In this document: piece after piece, positions 1 through 8,487 of the stretch
Numbering within the stretch: the stretch's first letter is position 1
How the letters are laid out: each line of letters opens with the position of its first letter
DNA from: Flectobacillus roseus
GTDB lineage: Bacteria; Bacteroidota; Bacteroidia; Cytophagales; Spirosomataceae
Assembly: GCF_030056665.1 (NCBI RefSeq)
Contig: NZ_JASHIG010000008.1
Length of the DNA stretch: 64,000 bases
Reading direction: 5' to 3' (one strand)
Made by a program: the position numbers and the translations under genes
The notes under the pieces: generated by a model
What the model was told of the DNA's origin: nothing
What the model saw: the letters and a program-made list of their open reading frames with translations, nothing else
Database searches by the model: none

Positions 1-97
1 GATAGTTACAGGTCCTTGTTAAATCGATTCGATACAACGCTTTCAAGTTGGATAGGTTTTAACTTTATAGCATTTATTATCATCGCATTGAAGAAAA
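1..97. other. Left edge, no recognisable gene
   Basis: This stretch lies 3' of the first minus-strand gene. I see no clear attC palindrome or ORF in it. It may be the distal part of a cassette cut by the window edge. Confidence 0.3.
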
Positions 98-397
98 TCA
101 AAAAGTCAAGATGACTTCATTTGTTAAAATATAATGATAGATAATTCCTTTAGTTGGGTCTGTCAAAAGGTTGAATAATTTTAAGGTAATTATTTTATTA
201 ACCTCTTTATGTGTCCTACCAATATTGATTAATGTGTCCGCCTCTTTACAGCCATTCTTTAAAACCCAAACATAATTACAAGTCCCAACGAGTTTTCCGT
301 TGTCCAATTTGGCAATAAGACTATCAACCTTATTTGTCTGAGCATGTCCGACAAATAAGGTTACTAAAAGATATGTAATGAGAATTAGATGTTTCAT
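98..397 (-). CDS. Small exported protein, unknown function
   Basis: A 99-residue protein starting with a classical signal peptide: MKHL, a hydrophobic stretch of about 13 residues, then VGHAQ with likely cleavage after HA. The mature part has two cysteines (in GTCNYVW and NGCKEAD), which could form a disulfide in the periplasm. No family is recognised. It is the leftmost cassette gene and is followed upstream by a divergent attC-like site. It is short and may be a truncated version of a longer protein. Confidence 0.6.
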   Translation of the reverse strand: MKHLILITYLLVTLFVGHAQTNKVDSLIAKLDNGKLVGTCNYVWVLKNGCKEADTLINIGRTHKEVNKIITLKLFNLLTDPTKGIIYHYILTNEVILTF

Positions 398-442
398 GAA
401 AATTGTAGGTGAGGTTTAGAATTGCGTTAGGAGTCGCTAAAT

Positions 443-600
443 AGCCTACAACGGCTCGGTATTTATCAGCTTAGTATCAGCGCGAACTGCTGCCAATTTG
501 AAAAACAAGATTATGAAGTTATAATAAAAAGCACAACAGCGCTATGTCAGCCGGAACAAAAGCTGAATAGCGATACTACGACTGATGTGCGTAATGTCAG
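443..600. repeat. attC-like site 1 (divergent)
   Basis: The left core is GCCTACAAC. The arm around CGGTATTTATCAGCTT is partly complementary to AAGCTGAATAGCGATAC on the right. The site is weaker than others but sits at the expected place between two minus-strand genes. Confidence 0.5.
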
Positions 601-623
601 TGCTGCTTACATAAATACTTTTG

Positions 624-1130
624 TTACTTGCCATTTTTCTCTTGCCATTGAGACCAGTCTCGATTTAAAAAGTCTCTTATCTCTTTTGATACCAATTTCA
701 CGGCAATAAATTTCGTTTTTCTATTCCTAATCAAAGTATCCCCAACAATATTAAATGTGTCTGTTTGTATTATACCCATTTTTGGGTATAGCATTGAAAA
801 AGTTTTTTCGACCAACTGTTTGTCTACAATTATTTTGTCAGTAGCCGTTTTCCACTTGCCATAATTCAATTCAACTCCAGGTTCTCCCCAAATCAAACTG
901 TCATTGTTTGTATATAAGTCATTACTAAAAGATTTAAAAGTACCTGTTGAGTCGAAATAAAGGATTGTACCAGAACTATGAATAATCATAGATGTTGTGT
1001 CCAGCCTTAGAGTATCAAATTTTAAATCTTTGTCGACCCATAGTGCTTTGGTAGCTTTTTTAGAAATGTCACTTGACGTATCATTACAAGCTATTAAGAA
1101 AAATAGAGTAATGTAAATTAGGTGTCGCAT
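624..1130 (-). CDS. Putative lipoprotein, unknown function
   Basis: A 168-residue protein with a lipobox (FFLIAC at residues 10-15), so it is probably anchored to a membrane by Cys15. The mature part alternates short polar beta-type segments (FDTLRLDTTSMIIHSS, GTILYFDSTGTFKSF), as in lipocalin-like or small beta-sandwich lipoproteins of Bacteroidota, but I do not recognise a family. It ends in a charged helix rich in W and Q. The ATG at 1130 is the only start placing the lipobox correctly. It is a single-gene cassette. Confidence 0.65.
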   Translation of the reverse strand: MRHLIYITLFFLIACNDTSSDISKKATKALWVDKDLKFDTLRLDTTSMIIHSSGTILYFDSTGTFKSFSNDLYTNNDSLIWGEPGVELNYGKWKTATDKIIVDKQLVEKTFSMLYPKMGIIQTDTFNIVGDTLIRNRKTKFIAVKLVSKEIRDFLNRDWSQWQEKNGK

Positions 1131-1392
1131 GAAAATTTGAAAATTATTGACAAAAATTTGTCATAAGTTATTGGGCAAAATAAAATTTAATTTTTGAGCT
1201 TTCGGATTTCAGCTTTGGGCATTCGGCAAAAACATATCTATCGTTACTAAAAAACATTTTAACACTCTTTGCCTTGTGCCTGTTGCCTTGTCCCTAAAAT
1301 AAAAAACTTAATATAATTTTGCACGATTACTTACTAAAGTATCCGAAAATAATTTGAAATTATGAGCTTTATCTCAGGGCAAATAAAATGAC
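1131..1392. other. Cassette non-coding stretch with dispersed repeat
   Basis: There is no ORF here. The piece around 1194-1230 (GCTTTCGG..CAGCTTTGGGCATTCGGC) resembles intergenic repeats at about 45,140 and 62,021-62,051. The piece CTCTTTGCCTTGTGCC around 1270 resembles the repeat units at 57.3-57.5 kb. Confidence 0.4.
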
Positions 1393-1590
1393 GTGTAACG
1401 AATAAGACTTTGAGATGGGCGTGTTCCTATGCACAAATGCCCAATTCTTATTAAAATTCATTCGATGCACAAAACTTAAAGCTTGAACACATTCTCTGTT
1501 AACAAAAGAAAGTGGTTTGGATGTATGTTCTGTAAGAGTGTTTCTATGAAAAATGAGTTGTACAATATCTATTGCTATTATTCGTAGTAC
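1393..1590. repeat. attC-like site 2, interrupted by an IS remnant
   Basis: The left core is GTGTAAC. The arm AAGACTTTGAGATGGGCGTG and centre GCACAAATGCCCAATTCTTA match other sites. The right arm is replaced by a decayed IS1182 right end and is followed by CTATTGCTATTATTCG, equivalent to the CTACTGCTGTTAGGCG that follows the intact IS. Confidence 0.6.
1500..1585. mobile_element. Decayed right end of an IS1182-type element
   Basis: The run GGTTTGGATGTATGTTCTG, then GAAAAATGAGTTGTACAA, aligns in order with the right end of the intact IS (GGTCTGGATGTGTATTCTG, then GGAAAAATGAGTTGTGCAA at about 31,290-31,340). It is a diverged remnant in the same position of an attC-like site as the other two copies. 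Confidence 0.6.
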
Positions 1591-2070
1591 TTATTCGATT
1601 TCCGTTAACTTTAATATCGTTATCAACTTTTCAATTCCTTCTTCTTCTGATTTTCTGTAAATAAATGTTATAAGTAAATACCTTAGCAGAAAAACTAATG
1701 CAAGGAACATTAAAATTGTCGATGTTTGATTTGCTTTTCCTGGGAAAAAGATAAATAATGAAAGCATTGCACCCACCCAAAAAACGAATAAGTTTCTAAA
1801 TGCTGGATGAAATTTTTTTACCAAAGTAACTTGTTTACCTTCACTTCCTAATCTTCCTTCAAATACACACAACATTGATATTCGGTTGGACGATGAAATT
1901 ATTTTGAAGTTATCGTTTTCTATAATTCCAATAAATGCTTTGTTGGTCATATAAGCTGTACTACTTAAACTTCCAATTAGAGTATTTTCTTTAAGTGTTT
2001 CAATTAGCTTAACAGGTTCAAATTCAGACTTGTAAATTGAATTTTCGTTGGGGAATATGTTGTAACTCAT
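1591..2070 (-). CDS. Small membrane protein, unknown function
   Basis: A 159-residue protein when started at the ATG at 2070. A longer reading from 2172 would be translated out of the attC-like site and is rejected. Residues about 95-110 (VGAMLSLFIFFPG) and 117-137 (ILMFLALVFLLRYLLITFIY) form two membrane segments. The N-terminal part is soluble and beta-rich, and the C-terminus is a charged helix (RKSEEEGIEKLITILKL). This layout recalls small PH-like or B-box membrane proteins, but no family is assigned. Confidence 0.6.
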   Translation of the reverse strand: MSYNIFPNENSIYKSEFEPVKLIETLKENTLIGSLSSTAYMTNKAFIGIIENDNFKIISSSNRISMLCVFEGRLGSEGKQVTLVKKFHPAFRNLFVFWVGAMLSLFIFFPGKANQTSTILMFLALVFLLRYLLITFIYRKSEEEGIEKLITILKLTEIE

Positions 2071-2083
2071 ACAGGTTTTGGGT

Positions 2084-2212
2084 ATTACGTATAGGGAAAT
2101 ACGGCTTGTCGAAGCTTTGAAAACCGTCAGCTCAAATATAGGTCCAATATTGATAGAAGCATAAATGTTCAATTACTTTAGTCTGACCCGTGTTTGCCAA
2201 ACCGATGTCATT
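2084..2212. repeat. attC-like site 3
   Basis: Left arm ACGGCTTGTCGAAG against right arm TTTGCCAAACCGATGTC, with the typical centre AAATGTTCAATTACTT. It overlaps the spurious 5' extension of the gene ending at 1591. Confidence 0.6.
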
Positions 2213-2226
2213 GGCAGTTTTTCTTT

Positions 2227-2910
2227 TTACCAAAATTTCCACCATTTCATCCTTACTTGTTTTTCGTCTTGCAGTTCAGCTTTTTCTTTAGTAAAATCAA
2301 TTTCGTTTGTATCTATTTTTTGATGTTCAACTTTGTATTTATCTAATAAATTTCCCTCATAGTCAAACTTATATCTAAAGTAATCCCAATCAGTCGCTAA
2401 TATGTAGCCATCATAAACCGAAAAGTCATCAATTCCTTCTGCCGTTGTCCAAATGTCACTACTACTTTTTTGCCAAACGATTTTTCCGTCTTTATCAAGT
2501 CTTGTAATTTCTAGTTCTCCGTGTACAACATAATCTTTGTTAAGGTAGTGAATACCAAAACAAGTGGCAGGGTCAGATATAGTTTTCCATTCTAAATTTA
2601 AGTCAGGAATTGTCAATTTAAAAACTGTATTTGAACAACAAAGAATAAGTCCACCGTAACTAATTATTGTTGAGTTTTCATGAATTACCGTCCTACCACC
2701 TGTTGCGCCAATTAAGCAGCTAGACTTTAGTTTTTCATCTTCAAATAATTCAATTCCAATTTGACTTGTCATTCGACTGTTGTTGTCGCCACTTATAAAA
2801 AATTTATCATAAGTTTTGTTGTTGTCTGATGATCCAAAAGTATAATAAGTTTCATCATAAAACTTGATTATTTGTCTTTCTAATACTAATATTTCTACTG
2901 GATCTTTCAT
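2227..2910 (-). CDS. PQQ-like beta-propeller-type protein with WWKFW tail
   Basis: A 227-residue soluble protein without signal peptide. Repeated beta-blade-like stretches are visible (GGLILCCSNTVFKL, DLNLEWKTI, HGELEITRLDKDGKIVWQ, DYFRYKFDYEGNLLDKY), of the kind seen in PQQ-like propeller domains (strand, Asp/Gly turn, then W). A polar linker (KEKAELQDEKQ) leads to the C-terminal sequence MKWWKFW. The same tryptophan tail occurs at the end of the 28,764-29,420 gene and, beyond a stop codon, after the 17,262 gene. Function is unknown; it lies in a single-gene cassette. Confidence 0.6.
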   Translation of the reverse strand: MKDPVEILVLERQIIKFYDETYYTFGSSDNNKTYDKFFISGDNNSRMTSQIGIELFEDEKLKSSCLIGATGGRTVIHENSTIISYGGLILCCSNTVFKLTIPDLNLEWKTISDPATCFGIHYLNKDYVVHGELEITRLDKDGKIVWQKSSSDIWTTAEGIDDFSVYDGYILATDWDYFRYKFDYEGNLLDKYKVEHQKIDTNEIDFTKEKAELQDEKQVRMKWWKFW

Positions 2911-2929
2911 TTATGATAGTTGTTCTAAA

Positions 2930-3060
2930 ATTACCTTTAATATTCTGCAGATTGGCATTGGGCTGTCTTTTCAACTCAAAAGTTTGTTCGGAGAACTAAA
3001 CCTTCGGCTATCATAAAACTGCTAAGCGAAGACGAACGCCTATTGCCAATGTTCTGTTAG
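2930..3060. repeat. attC-like site 4
   Basis: Left arm GATTGGCATTGGGC pairs with CCTATTGCCAATGTTC on the right, ending in the core GTTAGGTG. The centre differs from the common type (GAACTAAACCTTCGGC). Confidence 0.6.
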
Positions 3061-3066
3061 GTGTGG

Positions 3067-3780
3067 TTAATTTGTATATGGGTTTATAGTACTATGTTTG
3101 TCTTTAGGTAAAAGTTTCTTTGTCATTTCTACTGCTTGTTCAATGTCTTTCGTCTTAAATGCTTTTTTCCCTTCTTCTTTAGAATTGTCAGCGAAAAAGC
3201 CAGTCCAAATAATGTCTTTATCACAAAATACTACTGGAGATTTAAAGTCGTCATTTATTTGTTCAATTACATTGCTAAATAATAGATTGTCGTGGCTGAA
3301 AATAGGGTATAGATAAGAAAAGTGTTTTCTGAACTCTTCAAACACGTCTTGTCTAAATGATATTCTTCCTTTTGTAATTTCCTCCGAAAAGTATGTCCAC
3401 CGATGTTGAAGAATTTCATCAACAGTCAGCGTTTTTAAGTCTTGATATGTTTTATTGATTTTTATGCTATTATGTTGGTCTGCCAACTGAAATATGTCAA
3501 GTTGTTTACCAAGCCATTTATCAATAATTGTTGCTATTTCTAAGATGTCATTTGTAGAGGAATTACAAGCAATTATACCACTTTCTTCTAATTGCAAATG
3601 TTTGTCATCTAAGCCCACAAAAGTTGATACCTCAATGCTTCTTGAATTTACTATTGCCCAAGCCCAATCTTTATAATTCATTTTAATTACGGATTTGTTT
3701 TCAGTCTGTAGTCTAACGGTTGAGCCTATTTTACTAAGCTCAAATTGCAAATCATTTGTCAAGTGTGTTGTTTCTGTCAT
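3067..3780 (-). CDS. Unrecognised soluble cassette protein
   Basis: A 237-residue protein without signal peptide or membrane segment. The N-terminal half is beta-rich with conserved-looking YKDWAWAIVNSR and ESGIIACNSS; the middle has a helix-rich part (DEILQHRWTYFSEEI) and a further mixed part with FFADNSKEEGKKAFKTKDIEQAVEMTKKLL at the end. Such three-part cytosolic proteins are common among cassette and polymorphic-toxin immunity genes, but I do not assign a family. Flanking bases GGTGTGGTTAA (left) and TTAACTACACC (right) are nearly perfect reverse complements, marking it as one cassette. Confidence 0.6.
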   Translation of the reverse strand: MTETTHLTNDLQFELSKIGSTVRLQTENKSVIKMNYKDWAWAIVNSRSIEVSTFVGLDDKHLQLEESGIIACNSSTNDILEIATIIDKWLGKQLDIFQLADQHNSIKINKTYQDLKTLTVDEILQHRWTYFSEEITKGRISFRQDVFEEFRKHFSYLYPIFSHDNLLFSNVIEQINDDFKSPVVFCDKDIIWTGFFADNSKEEGKKAFKTKDIEQAVEMTKKLLPKDKHSTINPYTN

Positions 3781-3787
3781 TTTTAAC

Positions 3788-3986
3788 TACACCCAATTAA
3801 CTGGGCTTGTGGTAGGAGGGGTATAATATAACTGTCTGCTCGTAAACAGAAGTGATTTAATTTGCTAATCTTGAAGTTAACAACTAAGTACTAAATAGAA
3901 TTCGGTCAAGCCAGATTTAGCTGATAGTAGTAAAACTGCCGACTGTTATTCCGTTTTACATCCTTGCGGAAAACCTTTTGTTAGCG
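3788..3986. repeat. attC-like site 5 (long class)
   Basis: Core ATTAAC then CTGGGCTTGTGG on the left; CCTTGCGGAAAACC then GTTAGCGGG on the right. At about 190 bp it belongs to the long class, and its centre (AAATAGAATTCGGTCAAGCC) is nearly the same as in site 19 (16,269-16,462). Confidence 0.65.
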
Positions 3987-4054
3987 GGCATAGCTGGTCA
4001 AAAGTCATTTTTAGCTCTGTTGCAATATCATCTTGCACTTTGTGCTGATGAAAC

Positions 4055-4594
4055 TCAAGTCTCAGCTTCGTAAATTCCATAGTGTATTGGGCTATATGTT
4101 GTGTCGCCCTTGTTGTTTACTTGCATAGTGTAAACAGGTGCGTCGCTATAGCGAATTTTATAAACTTGATTTGTCTTGATGCATTTTGGGCAAATGGCTA
4201 TACCAAAAACATTTTTCTTGTAATTATTCGCTAAGTCAATTTGCAAATCTGTTGTTTCTACCGAAAGTGGCTTGATATGCCTAAGGTAGCGTCCCCAAGC
4301 AATACCTGAATAGAGTATGTCAATATTCTTTTGTTTGTCTCCTGGAACAATTGCCGAAAATTCGCCTTTGTCATTTGTCAGAATCGTGTCAAAGGCTTTA
4401 TTGTCGCTGCGTAGAATAACGAATATATTATCCACACTGTAGAACTGAGGATTGTAGCCTGAATAAAGTTTGCTTATAATTTTCTTGTCGTTTTTGTTGC
4501 TAAAAGCAAGTTTTAAAAAAATGTTGGTAGTATGAAGGCTTTTATTTTCATTGGAAACAGTTAAACAATTTGTAGAATTTGAGCGTATATTCAT
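4055..4594 (-). CDS. Carboxypeptidase-regulatory-like domain protein
   Basis: A 179-residue protein from the ATG at 4594; a GTG start at 4606 would lie in the attC core. It contains a beta-sandwich-like stretch with the phrase DTILTNDKGEFSAIVPGDK, typical of carboxypeptidase D regulatory-like (CarboxypepD_reg) domains in Bacteroidota, followed by a CPKC motif (in AICPKCIKTNQVYKI) that could bind a metal. There is no signal peptide. The neighbour at 4,778-5,518 also carries such a domain, but the two lie in separate cassettes. Confidence 0.55.
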   Translation of the reverse strand: MNIRSNSTNCLTVSNENKSLHTTNIFLKLAFSNKNDKKIISKLYSGYNPQFYSVDNIFVILRSDNKAFDTILTNDKGEFSAIVPGDKQKNIDILYSGIAWGRYLRHIKPLSVETTDLQIDLANNYKKNVFGIAICPKCIKTNQVYKIRYSDAPVYTMQVNNKGDTTYSPIHYGIYEAET

Positions 4595-4604
4595 AGAAGG
4601 TTGC

Positions 4605-4783
4605 ACATAACGAATAAGGCTTTATGCAGGAAAGAGATTAACATTCCGTCTGCCGATAACCTCTGCTGATTGTAAAGATATAACTAAAGTTGAGATTTAT
4701 TCGTCGAGCTAGAACTGAAGCTTGGGTTTTCCATTAGTAGATAATGATGGCATCTCCAACTTTCATCAACCCCACTATTAGTG
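4605..4783. repeat. attC-like site 6 (long class)
   Basis: Left core CATAACG followed by AATAAGGCTTTATGCAGG; right side CATCAACCCCACTATTAGTGGCTG. The right core overlaps the stop codon of the next gene. Confidence 0.6.
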
Positions 4784-5518
4784 GCTGTTTTTCTTCTTTC
4801 TTTGCCACCATTTCCCTTTTTGTTTTATAACTACTACTTCTCCTAAAAGTGCCGCAGAGCTTGGTAATATTAGAAGTTCTTTGTCGATCGGTAAGTCTTT
4901 TTTGTATACTGTAAACTCATTCGTTGTATATCCTACAAAGAGAACTTGAAATACCATTTTCTCTGACAAAAGTTCTTCGCTGATAGTTAATTTGAAAAAG
5001 CCATTTATGTCAGTCTTTGTGCCAAATGACTCCCCTTTTAGTTGAATAATTGCACCCGCAAGCGGTTCTTTGGTGTCAATATCAATTATTTTTCCGCTAA
5101 CGAGATTTTTTAAAGTGTCTGTTGGTAATGTGTCGTTGGCAACAGACACTTTATGGTTGTTCTGTTGCAACTCGGTCTTAAAACTATCTATGTCTTTTGA
5201 ACCTGAATTTTTGGCTTCAATATTATTGGTTGTCGAGATAAAAATAAGTCCCGTTAGAAGTTTGTAAATTCCTGTCCCAATACTTTGCTTTTCTTTTATT
5301 TCAATAATTCGATTTAATTGTTTTTCGTTAAAACGTCCACAGACTTTACCATTGGACTTCTCAATCAATCCTATAATTGTAGCATCTGACAGACTTGTGA
5401 AATCAATGAGGTTTTTGGAACAAACAGAACAATACTTTCCTTGTTCAATAGTCGTCATTGAAGTCCAATTTTCTTTACAAGGATTGTCAATTTTGAGGAT
5501 GTAGTTTGTTTGCTTCAT
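4778..5518 (-). CDS. CxxC-domain protein with carboxypeptidase-regulatory-like domain
   Basis: A 246-residue protein. The N-terminal 65 residues hold cysteines in the arrangement NPCKENW, YCSVCSKNLIDFT and GKVCGRF, a Bacteroidota-specific Cys-rich cytosolic motif usually followed by a membrane segment. Residues about 83-100 (LTGLIFISTTNNIEA) are moderately hydrophobic. From residue about 135 comes a CarboxypepD_reg-like beta-sandwich (VSGKIIDIDTKEPLAGAIIQLKG, GTKTDINGFFKLTI). The C-terminus is basic with a Trp pair (KGKWWQRKKKNSH). The layout resembles small anti-sigma or TonB-linked accessory proteins, but the function is not known. Confidence 0.6.
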   Translation of the reverse strand: MKQTNYILKIDNPCKENWTSMTTIEQGKYCSVCSKNLIDFTSLSDATIIGLIEKSNGKVCGRFNEKQLNRIIEIKEKQSIGTGIYKLLTGLIFISTTNNIEAKNSGSKDIDSFKTELQQNNHKVSVANDTLPTDTLKNLVSGKIIDIDTKEPLAGAIIQLKGESFGTKTDINGFFKLTISEELLSEKMVFQVLFVGYTTNEFTVYKKDLPIDKELLILPSSAALLGEVVVIKQKGKWWQRKKKNSH

Positions 5519-5529
5519 AAGGGTGCCGA

Positions 5530-5655
5530 TAATGTTACGGGGCTTTGCGTTCGTGCGGGATTACAAAGCACCTCCGTTGATAAATATACAAAAGTTTATT
5601 AAAGTTTTTTACATTTTACCTGCCTGACGTACCACCCTTACTAGTGGTGTTGGGC
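5530..5655. repeat. attC-like site 7
   Basis: Left arm GGGGCTTTGCGTTCGTGCGGG against right arm CCTGCCTGACGTACCACCC. The core on the left is AATGTTACG rather than AAC. Confidence 0.65.
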
Positions 5656-6171
5656 TTTTCTGTATTCAATGTTTAAAGTTAATCCATTTACTATCGTCCA
5701 TAAGAAAACCGATGTTCCCAAAAGGAGTCCGTTGTGTCCACTTATGTCATATTGAAAGAACACTAACCCACTTCCCATCGATGTCAGTAAGATTTGTATG
5801 AGTGAAATATTCTTTTTTAATAAGTATTTTGTCACAATCAAGAATAATAAAGACCCTAAAAATCCCGCTAATACGCTCATATTTTTTACATGTACCTCTC
5901 CACTAAACAACCACACACTTCCGTAATAAATTGTAACAGAAATAGCTAAATGTGTAATTTTTTGAACGTCTGAGTAGATTTGTTTTTCTGTCTTGTAGTA
6001 ACATGTTGTCAAAGGAAATGTCAGTCCTGGCAAAAACAACATTAAAATCATAAATAAGACTTTTGTTTTGTCTCCAAAGTCAAGTGACCAGCAAAAAATA
6101 AGGTAAAATATCCCTGTTAAAAGGGAGTTTACTATAGGTTTATTATCCTTACAATGTTCTGTAATTTTCAT
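5641..6171 (-). CDS. Multi-pass membrane protein, unknown function
   Basis: A 176-residue protein with about five hydrophobic segments (around residues 14-32, 38-56, 72-90, 100-115 and 122-165). Short loops separate them, and there is no recognised motif apart from a cytosolic-looking start (KITEHCKDNKP) and a basic end (EYRKAQHH). The stop codon overlaps the end of attC-like site 7. It is a single-gene cassette encoding an inner-membrane protein of unknown role. Confidence 0.6.
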   Translation of the reverse strand: MKITEHCKDNKPIVNSLLTGIFYLIFCWSLDFGDKTKVLFMILMLFLPGLTFPLTTCYYKTEKQIYSDVQKITHLAISVTIYYGSVWLFSGEVHVKNMSVLAGFLGSLLFLIVTKYLLKKNISLIQILLTSMGSGLVFFQYDISGHNGLLLGTSVFLWTIVNGLTLNIEYRKAQHH

Positions 6172-6204
6172 ATTATAGTTTTAATATTGGTGGTGTTGCC
6201 GTTA

Positions 6205-6337
6205 TTGCTAACGTTTCGAAGCTACTCAAAGGTGGAGATGTCATAGCACCAAACTGTCAACCAGCACTGAACTTGAATAGAAGTAAAAAGTTTGATCTAA
6301 TCACAGAACCGCTACTTTGGAGAAAGTGCTGTTATGC
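6205..6337. repeat. attC-like site 8
   Basis: Core GCTAACG with arm GAAGCTACTCAAAGGTGG on the left. The right side has CCGCTACTTTGGAG and GTGCTGTTATGCC. It abuts a second site with no gene between. Confidence 0.6.
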
Positions 6338-6438
6338 CTAGGCTTTCTCTTTATTCGTGTGTCAGCACCAATATTTATTAATTGCTCAAATGTTTCTTTT
6401 CGCATTGTCCGCCCACTAACTCAAAACCCAGATTAGTA
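6333..6438. repeat. attC-like site 9, back-to-back with site 8
   Basis: GTTATGCCTAGGCTTTC on the left and TCCGCCCACTAACTCAAAACCC on the right, ending in ATTAGTAGCTG. No ORF separates it from site 8, so this is an ORF-less cassette or a cassette that lost its gene. Confidence 0.5.
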
Positions 6439-6888
6439 GCTGTATTTTTTTAAGTCGTTGTCAAAATAAGGTATATTGTCAAGTTGCTCCTTTGCAACGA
6501 AAATGTCTCTATTAACCACGAAAAGTCTACAAACCCTGTCGCCAGATTTACTAAAGTCAGGAATGTCGTTTTGTATTGTCTTAACGTTCATTTTTTCAAG
6601 CCTCTGTTTGTAGTCACTGAGTATTTGGGTCGAGCGGGTAAAAGCAATTAGGTGCCAATGCTCAATGGTAGAAACAAAGTCCGAGTAGAATTTAATTGCA
6701 GCATCCTTGTCGTTTGTCGAGAAGATAGGATTTGATTTTTGTCCACGTTCAATATAATACACAGTCCAAATTTGATTATCAAAACCTAAGCAATGAACAT
6801 CGTCTAGTCTGGGTCCACCAATTCCGTCAATATAAAAGTTATTATAGCCGTCATTTATGAATTTATTATATAGTTCTTTCAATTCCAT
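6433..6888 (-). CDS. Unrecognised soluble cassette protein
   Basis: A 151-residue cytosolic protein. The N-terminal half runs from a short helix (ELKELYNKFINDGYNNFYI) into GIGGPRLDDVHCLGFDNQIWTVYYIERGQKS, reminiscent of small immunity-type folds that start with a helix and continue with strands. The C-terminal half has a helix (TQILSDYKQRLEKMN) and the strand pair CRLFVVNRDIFVAKEQL. No family is assigned. Confidence 0.6.
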   Translation of the reverse strand: MELKELYNKFINDGYNNFYIDGIGGPRLDDVHCLGFDNQIWTVYYIERGQKSNPIFSTNDKDAAIKFYSDFVSTIEHWHLIAFTRSTQILSDYKQRLEKMNVKTIQNDIPDFSKSGDRVCRLFVVNRDIFVAKEQLDNIPYFDNDLKKYSY

Positions 6889-6907
6889 TATTTCGTCTTA
6901 ATATTAC

Positions 6908-7037
6908 CGCAAACGAACAGGGCTTGTGATCAAGTTGAACTTCTTAGCATTTAAGTTGAGCCACTGCATGCGGTAGATGAATTTTTTACTATTCAACTAC
7001 TTTCGTCCGTCCTGCTTGCCACAAACCCATCTTGGAG
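6908..7037. repeat. attC-like site 10
   Basis: Core CAAACG with arm AACAGGGCTTGTGATC on the left; GCTTGCCACAAACCCATC and TTGGAGGC on the right. It belongs to the GGGCTTGTG subfamily (also sites 15, 33 and 44). Confidence 0.65.
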
Positions 7038-7047
7038 GCTGTATTTC

Positions 7048-7731
7048 CTATGGATTCCAATGATGTAATTTGTACTTTGTTGTGTCAAATTTAAAAACTG
7101 TCTTTTCGAATTTTTTGTCCATATTAAGCCAGGCAAATAAGGAGTCTTTTTGAGTTACTTTGCTTGAGTCATCCAAATCGTAGTCTATGTCTCTGTATCG
7201 AATAACTATATCTAGTTTAGTGTCATTATTCAAATCTTTTAACCATGCGTCTTGTACAAAATGCCAACCCTCATCACCAAAAGAATCGGCTAAATCATTC
7301 ATGCCAACTACTTTTTTTAGAGAATTGTCCCAAATCAGTAAGTCAATAGCAGATTCTGTATCATACTGACTTGGTCTTCTTAGAATTAAACCTGTTTTTG
7401 TGTCAGACAGTTTAACTCTAAAACAGCCATAAATATGCAAGGTTGTGTCAACTAATAAAAACTTAAATTTGTCATCAAAGGTCAATAGTTTATAAAAACT
7501 TTGATTAATGACTTTTCCTTTAAATTTATCTCCGTTTTTAGAGTCATCAGGCGTATAAATGTGTAAGTTTTCGGGTTCAATTTCTTCAAATAAATCTAAG
7601 AATTGTTCATAGTAGTCTGCTTCCTTTTTTTGAGTAATCAATGCTGGCGAAGGCTTGTCTTCAGTTGAATTATGTTTTGTACAAGCTAGAAGAAAACCCA
7701 ATATTATAAGTAATGTAAGTACCTGTTTCAT
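7048..7731 (-). CDS. Putative lipoprotein, unknown function
   Basis: A 227-residue protein starting at the ATG at 7731. The lipobox is FLLAC at about residues 12-16. The mature part contains Asp-rich turns such as DLNNDTKLDIVIRYRDIDYDLDD, which resembles an FG-GAP/VCBS-type calcium-binding turn, and a preceding strand-rich part (LHIYGCFRVKLSDTKTGLILRR). The C-terminus is KFDTTKYKLHHWNP. A related Asp-turn lipoprotein occurs at 11,229-11,990. The role is unknown. Confidence 0.6.
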   Translation of the reverse strand: MKQVLTLLIILGFLLACTKHNSTEDKPSPALITQKKEADYYEQFLDLFEEIEPENLHIYTPDDSKNGDKFKGKVINQSFYKLLTFDDKFKFLLVDTTLHIYGCFRVKLSDTKTGLILRRPSQYDTESAIDLLIWDNSLKKVVGMNDLADSFGDEGWHFVQDAWLKDLNNDTKLDIVIRYRDIDYDLDDSSKVTQKDSLFAWLNMDKKFEKTVFKFDTTKYKLHHWNP

Positions 7732-7744
7732 TTTTAGTATAGTC

Positions 7745-7863
7745 ACCAACGTTCAGGGCTTTGCGACTGGCGAGTTCCCTAGTACAAATGCCCAATTATT
7801 ATTACAAACACAAAGGTTCAAGTTTGCACGTCACTCCCGCCTGATGTAAAACCTTTGTTAGTT
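7745..7863. repeat. attC-like site 11
   Basis: Core CACCAACG with arm GGGCTTTGCGACTGGCG on the left, centre GTACAAATGCCCAATTATTA, and right arm CCCGCCTGATGTAAAACC with core GTTAG. Confidence 0.7.
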
Positions 7864-7872
7864 ATGGTTTTT

Positions 7873-8487
7873 CTATTTATCAAGCTCATATTTTTGTCCA
7901 TATTCTTTTACTGTCATTAAGAAATGTGGATTTGTCTTTTTGTTTAGAAGTCCTTCATATTCTCGTTTAGCTTTGTCGAATAGTTTTAGCTCGCCATAAA
8001 TTATTAGTTTACCTAAAGGTGTCATTATCATATCTGCTTTATCTAACTCTTGAAGCATTTTTTCTGTGCTATTTAGTCGGTCGAAATATGGCAAAATGAA
8101 TTTTGTTAAATTTGTTTTCATTTCGTCAATCAGTTGTTGCTCGTCTGTTCGCTCTTTAATGTCATACCAAGTGTCGTGTCGATTTCGCAGGGTTCCAATT
8201 CTTTTTCTAATCAAACATTCTGGTTCAGTCGGATAGTTTGGAAGTCCTTTGTCGCTGTAATTGTAAAAGGCTAGCCAATATTCAGGGACAAAAATTCCTG
8301 TGTTTATAGTAAAACTGATACTGTCCTTGCTTCCAAACGCACTTTTCTGGATATTAATGATTTGTCCGATAGTGTCAAGTTTTAAATAAAAGTTATTCGC
8401 CTTTTTCTTAAAGCCTAATGGTTTTAAGATTTCGTGAAATCCTTGTTTTATTATTTTGTCAAATTTTATCTCTGATATTGACTTCAT
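7873..8487 (-). CDS. DUF4304 family protein
   Basis: A 204-residue protein. The N-terminal part (KIIKQGFHEILKPLGFKKKANNFYLK, then INIQKSAFGSKDSISFTINTGIFVPEYW) matches the DUF4304 signature: a helix, the phrase GFKKKxNNFY, then a strand with QKS and a strand with FTxNxG. Proteins of this family are often found near polymorphic toxins and phage-defence genes. The C-terminal part is helical (LNSTEKMLQELDKADMIMTP). No catalytic residues are apparent. Confidence 0.75.
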   Translation of the reverse strand: MKSISEIKFDKIIKQGFHEILKPLGFKKKANNFYLKLDTIGQIINIQKSAFGSKDSISFTINTGIFVPEYWLAFYNYSDKGLPNYPTEPECLIRKRIGTLRNRHDTWYDIKERTDEQQLIDEMKTNLTKFILPYFDRLNSTEKMLQELDKADMIMTPLGKLIIYGELKLFDKAKREYEGLLNKKTNPHFLMTVKEYGQKYELDK

